34,266 bases of DNA from a virus. Positions 16,816 to 24,446 of this stretch are shown piece by piece. Under the pieces are notes generated by a model. That model had not been told where the DNA came from and ran no database searches. It saw only the letters and a list, made by a program, of their open reading frames with translations. Position numbers and translations under genes: made by a program. Position 1 is the first letter of the stretch, and every line of letters begins with the position of its first letter. The stretch spans positions 1-34,266 of the IMG/VR virus record IMGVR_UViG_2162886015_000032. One strand, written 5' to 3'.

Positions 16816-16837
16816 TGTGCCACACCATTGGAATGGT
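16816..16837 (+). promoter_or_regulatory. TGTGCCACACCATT motif with adjoining dyad
   Basis: The 14-base motif starts 43 bases before GTG 16859. Overlapping it is CACCATT-GG-AATGGTG, a 7-base-arm inverted repeat, suggesting a protein-binding site. Exact copies occur at 27655 and 28300, and partial copies at 21195 and 21878. Confidence 0.55.
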
Positions 16838-16858
16838 GCTATGGCTCGTGGGGGTCTC

Positions 16859-17209
16859 GTGCCCGTTCATCAGCAACAACTGCCCGGCCTGGACGACATC
16901 CAGCCCGTCCAACAGCCCGACGTCGAACCCGGCCAGTCCATCCAGCAGCGGTTCGAGGCGTTCCACGCCCTCAACCCGTGGGTGCTGAGGCACCTAGAAG
17001 CACTGACCACCGACTGCATCGCCAAAGGCTTCCGCCGAATCGGCATCGGGATGCTCTTCGAGCTCCTGCGCTGGCGCTACCGACAGGCCACCCAAGGCGA
17101 CGCCTTCCGCCTGAACAACAACTTCCGCAGCCGGTACGTGCGGCTCCTGATCGAACGCCATCCCGAGTGGGCGCAGCGGTTCGAGACGAGGGCCCTGCGC
17201 ACCGTATGA
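16859..17209 (+). CDS. Conserved actinophage early protein, unknown function
   Basis: 116 residues from GTG 16859, preceded by CTCGTGGGGG, a degenerate copy of the early CCTCTTGGAG element. An alternative in-frame start, ATG 16721 after CCTCTGGGGG, would add 46 residues. Spacing from the upstream TGTGCCACACCATT motif favours 16859. The core, residues about 28-115, reads RFEAFHALNPWVLRHLEAL, RRIGIGMLFELLRW, FRLNNNFRSRYVRLLIERHP and FETRALRT. This pattern recurs in phage proteins of unknown function that are probably small DNA-binding or recombination accessory proteins. It precedes the Sak4 gene by 27 bases. Confidence 0.75.
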   Translation: MPVHQQQLPGLDDIQPVQQPDVEPGQSIQQRFEAFHALNPWVLRHLEALTTDCIAKGFRRIGIGMLFELLRWRYRQATQGDAFRLNNNFRSRYVRLLIERHPEWAQRFETRALRTV

Positions 17210-17236
17210 GACCACCGACCTCTTGGAGCAGCCCAG

Positions 17237-18430
17237 ATGGGCATCAAACTCAAAACCCGGAAGCCGACCGGCATCGTGCCGTGGCCGCTCATCCTTGTCG
17301 AAGGAGACGAGGGTGCCGGAAAGACGTACTCCGCAGCCGAGTTCTCCGCCTCAAAGCGGATCGGCCAGATGTACTGGATCGACCTGGCGGAGGGCAGCGC
17401 CGACGAGTACGCGGCCATTCCCGGCGCCAAATACCTGATCATCGACCATGACGGCTCTTACCGGGACATCCTTGAGCAGATTCGGGCCGTGTACCTCGAA
17501 GCCCGTCGGGCCGCCGCGGCCGGCGAGCCGCCGGTGGTGCTGTCGGTCGATTCCGGGTCCTCGCTGTGGCGGATGCTCAAGTCCTGGACCAACGAGCGGG
17601 CCCGGCGCAGCAAAAGCAACGCGCAGCGCCTGCAGGATGACCCGGACTCTTCAATCGACGTCGGCATGAACCTGTGGAACGACGCCACCGAGCGATGGCT
17701 CGACGTCATCCACCTCCTGCAGACGTTCCCCGGTATCGCCATCATCACCGCCCGCGGCAAGCAGATCACCGCCATCGACGACAACGGCAAGCCGGTTACT
17801 GACAACCGCGGTCGCGCCCTGAAGGAGTGGAAGGTCCAGGCGCAGAAGGACCTGGCTTTCGACTCCTCGGTGTGGGTGCGCATGCGCCGGGGCCGTGCCC
17901 CGCAGGTCATCAAGGCCCGCTCGCTTCAGCTGCGCATCGAGGACGGCAAGCCGCTGGATCTGCCGGACTTCACCATCGAGGATCTGGTCTTCAACCGGCT
18001 CGGCTGCTCAGTGGAGTCCCAGCCCCGCCAGATGCCCGCCCTGGTCGGAGACCGGGTGCAGGCGTGGCTGAACGACCACGACGTGGTGGAGCTGCGTGAC
18101 GTCGAGCGGCTGCGCGAGCTGTGGTGGGAGGCGGCCGAGGACGACACCGGCCTGACCCGCGCCGAGGTCGTCTCGATCCGCGGCGCTATCGAACGGAAGG
18201 TCGCCGAGCTCGAAAACCCGCCCACGGAAATGGGCCAGGGCCCGGTCAGCGATGCCGACCGGCTGCGGGCCGCTGTCGAGCGCCGGGCCGAGGAAGACGA
18301 CGGCGAGCCCGACGACGAGCCCGAGCCGGACCGGCGCCCCGTCCGCAAGGCCCCCGCCAAGCGCACGGCCGCCAAGCGAACACCCGCCGCCAAGCGCACG
18401 GTCGCCAAGCCGGCCGCCGCCCGGAGCTGA
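17237..18430 (+). CDS. Sak4-like RecA-fold recombinase with basic C-terminal tail
   Basis: 397 residues, ATG after CCTCTTGGAG. A Walker A motif GDEGAGKT lies at 23-30 and a Walker B-like VVLSVD at 100-105. A RecA-type core runs to about residue 250. Sak4 proteins are phage ATPases of the RecA fold that bind single-stranded DNA and promote annealing. A helical region with acidic patches follows, then a Lys/Arg/Ala/Pro tail from about 365 with repeated AKRT units, like histone H1 tails. The next gene is a Cas4-like nuclease, giving an annealase/exonuclease pair. The tail could add sequence-independent DNA binding. Confidence 0.85.
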   Translation: MGIKLKTRKPTGIVPWPLILVEGDEGAGKTYSAAEFSASKRIGQMYWIDLAEGSADEYAAIPGAKYLIIDHDGSYRDILEQIRAVYLEARRAAAAGEPPVVLSVDSGSSLWRMLKSWTNERARRSKSNAQRLQDDPDSSIDVGMNLWNDATERWLDVIHLLQTFPGIAIITARGKQITAIDDNGKPVTDNRGRALKEWKVQAQKDLAFDSSVWVRMRRGRAPQVIKARSLQLRIEDGKPLDLPDFTIEDLVFNRLGCSVESQPRQMPALVGDRVQAWLNDHDVVELRDVERLRELWWEAAEDDTGLTRAEVVSIRGAIERKVAELENPPTEMGQGPVSDADRLRAAVERRAEEDDGEPDDEPEPDRRPVRKAPAKRTAAKRTPAAKRTVAKPAAARS

Positions 18431-18488
18431 CCTGCCCCGCGGGCCGGGCTCCTACGGCCTGGCCCACCCCACGACCTTGGAGTACCTG

Positions 18489-19634
18489 ATGACTGCTCAT
18501 CCTGTGGAGTTCGCGGAGTCCACACCGTCCCTGTGGACAGCCGCGCACGACGTCGACGCCAGACGGCCGCGTTCCCTGCAGCGCCAGCTCGGTGCCTCGG
18601 ACACGGTGTGCGAGCGCCGCGCCGCCTACATCGTGGCCGGGACCGACCCGACTGACGAGAGCGAAAAGCGTGCCGCGATCCTCGGTACCTACATCCACGA
18701 GGGCCTACTCGGTGCCGCACGCAGCGAGTACGGCTGGCTGGTGGAGCGCGCCGTCGCCGACGACACGATCAAGGGCCACATCGACGTCGTGCAGCTCGAT
18801 GCGGCGACCGCCGCCCGGGTCCCCGCCCGCCACCGTCCCAAGGTGCCCGCCCAGCACGGGGTCACGGTGGAGGACGTCAAGACGAAGTCGACGTTCCTGT
18901 GGGACAAGGTGCGCCGCTACGGGCCCTCCGAGGCCGAACTGCGGCAGGTGTACCTGTACGCCGACCTGCTGCGTACGGCCGGCTTCGAGGACATACGTGG
19001 CCAGCGGTACCTGGCCAAGTTCGGCCCGCTGGAGGTGGCCCGGATCCGCTTCCGCTTCGTCAACCGCGACAACGGCGAGGAGCACGTCGAGGAGTTCGAC
19101 TTCGACCCGGTAGAGGCCACCCGCGCCCGCTGGTGGGTGCGGCGCGTACGCGAGCTGAACTCCCCGGAGCAGGGGCGCCGGGACTTCGACGGGCCCGGTC
19201 TGGACGCCATCTGTGACCACTGCCCGTTCATGACGGCCTGCTGGGGCTTGCCCAAGCAGCCCGGCGCGCCCGTGCAGACCATCCTCATCCGCAACGACGC
19301 CGACCGTACTCAAACGCTCGCCGACTACGTGCACGGCCACACTCTGGAAACCGAGGGCAAGCGGATCAAGGCCCTCGCCCGCAAGAAGATCGACACCTCC
19401 CCGGCGGGTGCATACGGCGCCAACGAGTTGGCCTGGGGTGGCGGCAATCCAACGTGGGCCATCGATGTGGAGGCCATGGTCGACCTCCTCGAAGACGCCG
19501 GCATCCCGGTGCCGATGGTGCCCGACGAGGGGCGGATGGTCGCGACCTTAAAGGAAGCGGGCCTGGCTGTCCCGGAGAAGCGGACCGCCAAGACCACGCC
19601 CAGGACCATCATCGTGCGGCCCTTCAAGGCCTGA
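18489..19634 (+). CDS. Cas4/RecB-like PD-(D/E)XK exonuclease with Fe-S cluster
   Basis: 381 residues from ATG 18489, preceded by CCTTGGAG; the frame upstream is a shadow of the Sak4 gene. Motifs in order: C41, GTYIHE with H70, GHIDV with D99, VEDVKTK with D129-V-K131, and QVYLY with Q153. C242, C245 and C251 together with C41 match the four ligands of the 4Fe-4S cluster in Cas4 and AddB nucleases. It should resect DNA ends to give single strands for the Sak4 protein encoded just upstream. The last 100 residues are an extra helical domain of unclear role. All expected catalytic residues are present. Confidence 0.87.
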   Translation: MTAHPVEFAESTPSLWTAAHDVDARRPRSLQRQLGASDTVCERRAAYIVAGTDPTDESEKRAAILGTYIHEGLLGAARSEYGWLVERAVADDTIKGHIDVVQLDAATAARVPARHRPKVPAQHGVTVEDVKTKSTFLWDKVRRYGPSEAELRQVYLYADLLRTAGFEDIRGQRYLAKFGPLEVARIRFRFVNRDNGEEHVEEFDFDPVEATRARWWVRRVRELNSPEQGRRDFDGPGLDAICDHCPFMTACWGLPKQPGAPVQTILIRNDADRTQTLADYVHGHTLETEGKRIKALARKKIDTSPAGAYGANELAWGGGNPTWAIDVEAMVDLLEDAGIPVPMVPDEGRMVATLKEAGLAVPEKRTAKTTPRTIIVRPFKA

Positions 19635-19641
19635 TCGGACC

Positions 19642-19674
19642 GCCGCCGCGCGCCCCGTCGGGGCGCGCGGCGGC
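19642..19674 (+). terminator. Intergenic hairpin after the exonuclease gene
   Basis: Perfect 15-base stem (19642-19656 and 19660-19674) with GTC as the loop, eight bases after the stop codon. It is all G/C with no U-tract, the form common in Streptomyces. Confidence 0.75.
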
Positions 19675-19697
19675 ATGGCCGTGGAGGGAATCTTCCG

Positions 19698-20603
19698 TTG
19701 TCCATTCACCTGATGGTCGTTGCCGCCTACCTGCCCGAGGACGTGGTGACCCAGGGGCAGAAGCTGGCCCTGATGAAGATCTGCGACTCGGCTGACGATG
19801 AGACACGGCTGTCCAGGCCGGGCTTACGCAGACTGCGGGCGTGGGTCGGCGTCGGTGAGAAGCGGTGCACGACCATCGTCACCGAACTGGTCGCCAAGGG
19901 CCTCATAGAGCGCGTGGAGACAGGCAAGGCGGGCCGCCGCGCGGTGTACCGGGTGTTCCCGATGGGAGTGCCGCCGATCCCGTCCAATGACGACTTGGAC
20001 GCCCGCTTCGCGGCGGCCGACGCGGCGCCGAAGAACCCGCGCAAGGCTCGCACCGGGGTTCGCCGAGCGGCGCCGTCCAAGCCCGCGATGACGCACGAGG
20101 ACATCGACGCGCGGGCGTTGGCCGCAGGCGAAGGTGTGAAGGGGTCAGGGTTCCACGGGTGGAACCCTGCTGAGGGCGAGGGCAGCGTTCCACCCGTGGA
20201 ACCCAGTGGGTTGCACCCATGGAACCCAGTGGGTTCCACCGGTGGAACCCCTTCTCTTCCTTCTTCTTCCTTTGTCCTTCCTTCCTCCCCTACCCCCACG
20301 GCCGTCGCCGCAGGGGAGCGCGGTGGCTGCCCCAAGCATCCTGTCGCTGCTGCGAATTGCCGTGCCTGCGGCACGAACCCTCGCGCCGGTCGCGCGGCGC
20401 AGGAGCGTGAGCGGGCGGAGGCAGATCGGGAGACGGAGCAAGGCTGGCTGCGTGGGTTCCAGGCGGACCTCGACGAGGCGCGGCGGGTGAGGCAGGAGCG
20501 GCCCGAGGACGTCGAGGCAGCCCGGCTGCTGGCCCGTCAGTTGGCCCGCCAGGGGAGGGAGAAGACCCGCAACGGGAACGCGTCCGAAAAAAATCGATCT
20601 TGA
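19698..20603 (+). CDS. Replication initiator with winged-helix domain and internal iterons
   Basis: 301 residues from TTG 19698, with GAGGGA upstream. Residues about 1-95 form a winged helix typical of phage replisome organisers and plasmid Rep proteins (ALMKICDSADDETRLSRPGL, KRCTTIVTELVAKGLIERV). The middle (about 150-195) is low-complexity Pro/Gly/Ser because the DNA there carries palindromic iterons. A CPKH...CRAC zinc-like pair occurs near 213-226. The C-terminus is a charged helix rich in Arg, Glu and Ala. Placing the origin within the initiator gene follows the lambda O plan. No helicase loader or primase is visible, so host replication proteins would be recruited. The stop codon overlaps the -35 of the next promoter. 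Confidence 0.78.
   Translation: MSIHLMVVAAYLPEDVVTQGQKLALMKICDSADDETRLSRPGLRRLRAWVGVGEKRCTTIVTELVAKGLIERVETGKAGRRAVYRVFPMGVPPIPSNDDLDARFAAADAAPKNPRKARTGVRRAAPSKPAMTHEDIDARALAAGEGVKGSGFHGWNPAEGEGSVPPVEPSGLHPWNPVGSTGGTPSLPSSSFVLPSSPTPTAVAAGERGGCPKHPVAAANCRACGTNPRAGRAAQERERAEADRETEQGWLRGFQADLDEARRVRQERPEDVEAARLLARQLARQGREKTRNGNASEKNRS
20147..20303 (+). other. Putative phage replication origin (iterons plus pyrimidine-rich tract)
   Basis: Four inverted repeats of the form GTTCCAC-NN-GTGGAAC lie in the initiator gene. They are at 20147-20168 (10-base arms), 20187-20202 (7-base arms), 20210-20225 (imperfect) and 20231-20250 (perfect 20-base palindrome). Centres are 37, 23 and 23 bases apart, so the last three lie on nearly the same helix face. 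Immediately after, 20251-20300 is almost purely pyrimidine on this strand. This matches the lambda plan of iterons beside a strand-biased, easily opened region inside the initiator gene. Function is inferred. Confidence 0.78.
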
Positions 20604-20627
20604 CCCCTACATGGATGCCGCTAGAAT
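20583..20627 (+). promoter_or_regulatory. Early promoter copy 2
   Basis: An A-tract at 20587-20593, TTGACC at 20600-20605, a 16-base spacer and TAGAAT at 20622-20627 followed by AAGAG. Both hexamers fit the Streptomyces vegetative HrdB consensus. The -35 overlaps the stop codon of the replication initiator gene. Confidence 0.85.
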
Positions 20628-20636
20628 AAGAGGAGT

Positions 20637-20658
20637 GGGAGAAGGGTGGCCCTCTCCC
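20637..20658 (+). other. Leader hairpin of early promoter copy 2
   Basis: GGGAG-A-AGGG pairs with CCCTCTCCC around a TGG loop, starting about where the transcript should begin. It sits upstream of the AAGGAG that serves GTG 20682 and may stabilise the mRNA or regulate it. Confidence 0.5.
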
Positions 20659-20681
20659 TCCGATACCGCAAGGAGAACCGC

Positions 20682-21149
20682 GTGAGCGAGCAGTCGATTG
20701 CAGAGGTAGTAACCGCCACCGTTCCGGACGGGAGCTGGAAGCTCCAGGTCACGTACGGAGAGGGCGAGACCATCGCCGAGGTCTCGTCGTTCGGCGTGAC
20801 GCTGAGCATCACGACCCTGACCGCTGGGGGCGTCGTCACCGTCGAGGACCCGGCGAGTGGCCCGACCGTCCACCGATTCGCCGACACCAGTGAGGCGTAC
20901 GACGCGACCCAATGTCGCGCCGACATCCGCGACGGTGACGTCCTGGTCGTCGAGCCTGAGCGGGTCATCGGGATTCTCGATGAGGCCTGGCCGTTCGCCG
21001 TCACCCAAGCGCACGGCGAGTTTCACGCCCTGAAGATCCCCGCCAGTGAGCACAAGGACGGCCGCTACACGGCCAGCGCCGACCTCGCTGAGCGGATTGC
21101 CGCCGAGCTCGGCTTCCCTCTCGCCGTCCAGCCCGCTCGTACGGCCTGA
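20682..21149 (+). CDS. Early phage protein, unknown function
   Basis: 155 residues from GTG 20682, with AAGGAG seven bases upstream; GTG 20646 is a weaker in-frame alternative. The protein is rich in beta-strands (WKLQVTYGEGETIAEVSSFGVTLSI, GGVVTVEDPA) and acidic segments. A final helix (DLAERIAAELGFPLAV) follows. I recognise no family. It is the first gene of the transcript from promoter copy 2, so its product should appear early in infection or induction; small acidic early proteins often inhibit or redirect host functions, but this is only context. Confidence 0.65.
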   Translation: MSEQSIAEVVTATVPDGSWKLQVTYGEGETIAEVSSFGVTLSITTLTAGGVVTVEDPASGPTVHRFADTSEAYDATQCRADIRDGDVLVVEPERVIGILDEAWPFAVTQAHGEFHALKIPASEHKDGRYTASADLAERIAAELGFPLAVQPARTA

Positions 21150-21194
21150 CCGGCCGACGCCGGCCGTGGCCAGCCCAGCCACTCGCCCGGCAGA

Positions 21195-21208
21195 TCTGCC
21201 ACACCATC
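21195..21208 (+). promoter_or_regulatory. Partial TGTGCCACACCATT motif
   Basis: TCTGCCACACCATC differs from the full motif at two positions and lies 43 bases before ATG 21238, the same spacing as the copies at 16816 and 21878 to within a base. Confidence 0.5.
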
Positions 21209-21237
21209 ACGCCCACATCGCCTCTTGGAGAAACCGA

Positions 21238-21828
21238 ATGGGACACCTGCCCACCCTGCGCCCCGAACACCCGAAGGGCCTCGTCCTTGACTCCGCCCAG
21301 CAAGTCACCCCCGTCCTGATCGCCCTCGCCCGCGCCTGGCGCGAGGACCCCGTCGGTACCGGTGCCCTGTTCGCGGACATCGCCGACCGCGACGACCAAG
21401 CCCGCGCCGAAGCGCACCTGGACGGCCTCGGCTTCGGAGAGCACGCCAGAGACCAACTCGCTGACCAACTGCTCGCCGAGCTCGGCGGTGCCAAGTTCCA
21501 CCTCGGCCGGACGCGCGACCGCCATGCCGTACATCAGGCCCGCCGGATCGCCGAGGAAGCCCGGCACGTGGCCGACATCCTCGATGCGCACGCCAACTGG
21601 ATCACGATCGAGGTCGAGGAGGCCGAGGAGGCCGAGCGGCTGCGCGCTGCCCGAGCCGCAGCCGAGTCGGAGTACCTGCGGGCCTGGTTCAGCTGGGCCG
21701 ACGCCCGCCCGGTCATGGTGGCGGTTGCCGTCCCGGTCCGCTGCGGGCACTGCACCTGCTGGCCGTCCCATGTGAACGGTCTTGCGTGCCACATGGGTTG
21801 CGGAGCTAGGGCGACGCCAAAACCGTGA
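21238..21828 (+). CDS. Early phage protein with C-terminal cysteine cluster
   Basis: 196 residues, ATG eight bases after CCTCTTGGAG. The protein is largely helical, with a strongly charged helix over about 110-150 (EVEEAEEAERLRAARAAAESEY). The C-terminus carries RCGHCTCWPSH and ACHMGCG, at least five closely spaced cysteines plus histidines, a probable zinc-binding module. No enzyme motif is seen. Such proteins occur as orphans in actinophage early regions. A stable hairpin terminator follows directly, so the gene forms a self-contained unit. Confidence 0.68.
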   Translation: MGHLPTLRPEHPKGLVLDSAQQVTPVLIALARAWREDPVGTGALFADIADRDDQARAEAHLDGLGFGEHARDQLADQLLAELGGAKFHLGRTRDRHAVHQARRIAEEARHVADILDAHANWITIEVEEAEEAERLRAARAAAESEYLRAWFSWADARPVMVAVAVPVRCGHCTCWPSHVNGLACHMGCGARATPKP

Positions 21829-21839
21829 GGCGTTGAGAG

Positions 21840-21872
21840 CGGGGTGGCGGAATGCAATCCGCCATCCCGTTT
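21840..21872 (+). terminator. Intergenic hairpin terminator
   Basis: 12-base stem with one G-T pair (21840-21851 and 21858-21869), a 6-base loop, then TTT. It lies shortly after the stop at 21828. Confidence 0.75.
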
Positions 21873-21877
21873 CGAAA

Positions 21878-21891
21878 TGTGCCACAACTCT
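21878..21891 (+). promoter_or_regulatory. Partial TGTGCCACACCATT motif
   Basis: TGTGCCACA is intact and the 3' part diverges (ACTCT). It lies 44 bases before ATG 21922 and just after the terminator hairpin. Confidence 0.45.
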
Positions 21892-21921
21892 GTACCGTAC
21901 GAACCACCTCTTGGAGATCGC

Positions 21922-22593
21922 ATGAATATCGCACCCCTCCCCGACCACGGCCGCGTCGGCCGACCCGAGTGGCAGGCGCTATGGCAGCAGTACGAGCCGG
22001 TCACCACACCGCTGCGCGTGGCCGGACTTGCCTGTGACGTCGACACCTGCGGCGGCCAGACCGTCATCCTCGTCGACCTGCCCGACGGCACGTACCTGGT
22101 CATCGCCTCCGATGACGCGCTCCCCGACCGCCTGGAGCAGGTCACCGGCTGGCGCGTCACGCGCAGCCACCGCGACAACCCGAACTTCGACGCTCTCGTC
22201 TTCGACTCCACCGACGGCGGCGAACACGAGGGGCTCCACGCCGACATCATCTCGCTGCTCGCCGCGGTGGCCCTCTACCTGAAGTCCCTGTCCGACGTGG
22301 ACACGCAGACGGTCGGAACCAAGATCGGCGAAATCCTGATGGCCTCCGCCCACCGGTTCGCCGTCGCCGTCACCGGCGTCAACTCCCAGCACGCCTCCCA
22401 AAGCGCGGTCTTCAGCGGCCCCTTCGCCAGCCACCACGAGACGGTCAAGCAGTACGGCTGGCAGACCCACCTCCTCGAGGAAGGCGACTGGAAGAAGGTC
22501 CACGAACAGGGCGGCACCGAATGGCCCCTGACGGTGTGGAAGCGCCGCGATGCGGTGCTGCTCGTCTTTGTCACCCGCCTGCTCCTCGCCTGA
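21922..22593 (+). CDS. Early phage protein, unknown function
   Basis: 223 residues, ATG eight bases after CCTCTTGGAG. The N-terminal half has beta-strands (QTVILVDLPDGTYLVIASDDAL) in an arrangement resembling a small alpha/beta domain. The second half includes a helix HADIISLLAAVALYLKSL and the terminal VWKRRDAVLLVFVTRLLLA. I recognise no conserved catalytic motif. The gene stands alone between two hairpins, with a TGTGCCACA motif in its leader. The codon usage matches its neighbours, so it is not an obvious recent acquisition. Confidence 0.65.
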   Translation: MNIAPLPDHGRVGRPEWQALWQQYEPVTTPLRVAGLACDVDTCGGQTVILVDLPDGTYLVIASDDALPDRLEQVTGWRVTRSHRDNPNFDALVFDSTDGGEHEGLHADIISLLAAVALYLKSLSDVDTQTVGTKIGEILMASAHRFAVAVTGVNSQHASQSAVFSGPFASHHETVKQYGWQTHLLEEGDWKKVHEQGGTEWPLTVWKRRDAVLLVFVTRLLLA

Positions 22594-22610
22594 CTCCTCC
22601 CGCCCGACCT

Positions 22611-22639
22611 GCCCGGCCCCGCACGGTGCGGGGCCGGGC
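22611..22639 (+). terminator. Intergenic hairpin terminator
   Basis: Perfect 12-base stem (22611-22622 and 22628-22639) with ACGGT as the loop, located between the stop at 22593 and the next ribosome-binding site. Confidence 0.75.
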
Positions 22640-22661
22640 CGCTCGACTTCTTGGAGAACCC

Positions 22662-22841
22662 GTGCCCGACGACCAGCCCCAGGCCCCGGCCGCCTGCTTC
22701 TGCATCATCGCCCACGCCATCACGCCCGCCGACCGCGAGCGGATCGGCGAGTCCATCCGCTACGCCCGTGAGATCGGCGACCTGCAGGCCCTACCGCTGC
22801 TCCTCCTGCAACTGACCGGCTCCTGCCCCGCCCGCCCCTGA
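22662..22841 (+). CDS. Small early protein, unknown function
   Basis: 59 residues from GTG 22662, eight bases after TTCTTGGAG, a variant of the early ribosome-binding element. The protein includes AACFCIIAHAIT, then a helical segment (DRERIGESIRYAREIGDLQALPLLLLQL) and a short tail SCPARP. It has three cysteines, but no clear metal site. It is flanked on both sides by hairpin terminators, so it is a single-gene cassette. No function can be assigned. Confidence 0.65.
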   Translation: MPDDQPQAPAACFCIIAHAITPADRERIGESIRYAREIGDLQALPLLLLQLTGSCPARP

Positions 22842-22850
22842 CCGTCCTCG

Positions 22851-22875
22851 GCCTCGCGCTGCCACAGCGCGAGGC
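22851..22875 (+). terminator. Intergenic hairpin terminator
   Basis: Perfect 11-base stem (22851-22861 and 22865-22875) with CCA as the loop, directly before the methyltransferase gene. Confidence 0.7.
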
Positions 22876-22898
22876 CCTGCCCTCTGGGAGAACACACC

Positions 22899-24446
22899 TT
22901 GTTGGCCACTTTTCCCCGCGACATCGAGCTGACGTTCAACGACCTGCTCGCCGGGGCCGGCGGGTCCTCCTCCGGCCTGGTGGAGGCTGGATGGCGCGGC
23001 AAGCTCGCCATGAACCACTGGCAGACGGCGATGGACTCCCACGCCGCCAACCACCCCAACATCGAGCACCTGACCGCCGACGTCACCGGCTATCCGATGC
23101 GGTTCCTGCCCCGCGCCCTGCTGTTGTGGGCGTCGATCATCTGCACCGAGGTCAGCCCGGCCGGCGGCAATATTCACCCCACCGATCAGCTCGACCTATT
23201 CGATGTCCTCGAACACCTCGACGACGACGAGGCGGAGGACTGGGAGGCGCTGACCCCGGAAGCGTTCGAGAGGACCCGGGCCACGGCGTGGTGCGTCGTG
23301 AGGGCCTGCGAGGCCAAGCGGTTCCCGTACGTCGTGATCGAAAACGTCGTCGAATTCGCCCTGCTCTGGGTCAACTTCAAGTCCTGGGTCAAGGCGTTGA
23401 AGGAGCAGAGCTACGAGGCACCTCAGATTCTGAGCGTCACCTCCGCACACATCGGCGACGACGACAACCTGCGGGCCCCGCAATGGAGGGACCGCATTTA
23501 CATCGTCTTCCGCCTCAAGGGCATGCCCAAACCGGACTTGCAGCCCCGCCCACTGGCGTTCTGCTTCGAGTGCGGCAAAGACGTGCACGCGAAGCAGGTG
23601 TTCTTCGATCTCGGCGTTCGTGTCGGCAAGTACAGGCGCGACTACAGCTACCGCTGCCCCAACAGGCGTTGCCGTCACGCCGAGGTCGAGCCCTACGTGC
23701 GCCCGGCCGCTTCCGTCATCAACTGGGACGACCTCGGCCAGCGCATCGGCGACCGCAAGAAACCCCTGGTGGAGACCACCATGGACCGCATCCGCGCGGG
23801 CCTGGCCAAGTTCCCCCATCAGCCGTCCTCCATCACCGTCAACCACGGCAAGGACGGCACCGACCGGGCATACGCGGTGGCCGAGCGGCCGTTTTCCACC
23901 CGCACCATCAAACAGGGAGACGCGCTGCTCGTGCCGACCGGCGGCAGCTGGAACACCGCGTGCAGCGACGTCGCCGACCCGATGCGTACCCGGCTGACCC
24001 GCGAGAGCGAGGCCCTGGTCACAGTCGACGCCGAGCCGTTTGTGATCACCTACCGGCAAAATGCCAACCCGGCCTTGGCGACCGAGCCGATCACCAGCGT
24101 GACCGCCCAGGGCAACCATCACGGTCTAGTCGTCCCCGGCGGGGCCGTCCCGCCCGGTCTGCGCAACACCCTCGTCATCCCCTACCGCAAGGCCACCGTC
24201 AAGACGGCCGCCGAGCCCGTTCACACACTGTCCACCCGCGACTCGGCCGCACTCCTGAACACCGCGCCCGCCGTGGAGAGCTGCCACTTCCGGATGCTCA
24301 AACCGCGCGAGCAACTGGGAGCCCAGCGGTTCCACGACCGGTACGTCGTCCTCGGCACCCAGGCCGAGCAGACCATGCAGGGCGGGAATGCGGTGTCGGT
24401 CAACGTGGCCCGGCATATCGGCGAGTGCATCAAAGCAGTCCTGTGA
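22899..24446 (+). CDS. DNA cytosine-5 methyltransferase
   Basis: 515 residues from TTG 22899 (TTG 22902 is possible), with CTGGGAG upstream. Motif I is LLAGAGGSSSGL at 16-27. The catalytic loop is IICTEVSPAGG with C82, replacing the usual PCQ. Motif VI is ENV at 148-150, motif VIII is QWRDR at 195-199, and the late motif GNAVSVNVARHI is near the C-terminus. A zinc-binding insert has C222-x2-C225 and a CPNRRC pair. Residues 97-101 read QLDLF, a possible beta-clamp-binding peptide. It probably methylates cytosine at a specific site to protect phage DNA from host restriction. All core motifs are present, so activity is likely. No partner endonuclease is visible. Confidence 0.85.
   Translation: MLATFPRDIELTFNDLLAGAGGSSSGLVEAGWRGKLAMNHWQTAMDSHAANHPNIEHLTADVTGYPMRFLPRALLLWASIICTEVSPAGGNIHPTDQLDLFDVLEHLDDDEAEDWEALTPEAFERTRATAWCVVRACEAKRFPYVVIENVVEFALLWVNFKSWVKALKEQSYEAPQILSVTSAHIGDDDNLRAPQWRDRIYIVFRLKGMPKPDLQPRPLAFCFECGKDVHAKQVFFDLGVRVGKYRRDYSYRCPNRRCRHAEVEPYVRPAASVINWDDLGQRIGDRKKPLVETTMDRIRAGLAKFPHQPSSITVNHGKDGTDRAYAVAERPFSTRTIKQGDALLVPTGGSWNTACSDVADPMRTRLTRESEALVTVDAEPFVITYRQNANPALATEPITSVTAQGNHHGLVVPGGAVPPGLRNTLVIPYRKATVKTAAEPVHTLSTRDSAALLNTAPAVESCHFRMLKPREQLGAQRFHDRYVVLGTQAEQTMQGGNAVSVNVARHIGECIKAVL

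Noticed and set aside
20147-20303. CRISPR array
   Set aside because: The repeats are short palindromes with no uniform spacers and lie inside an open reading frame; they fit iterons better.
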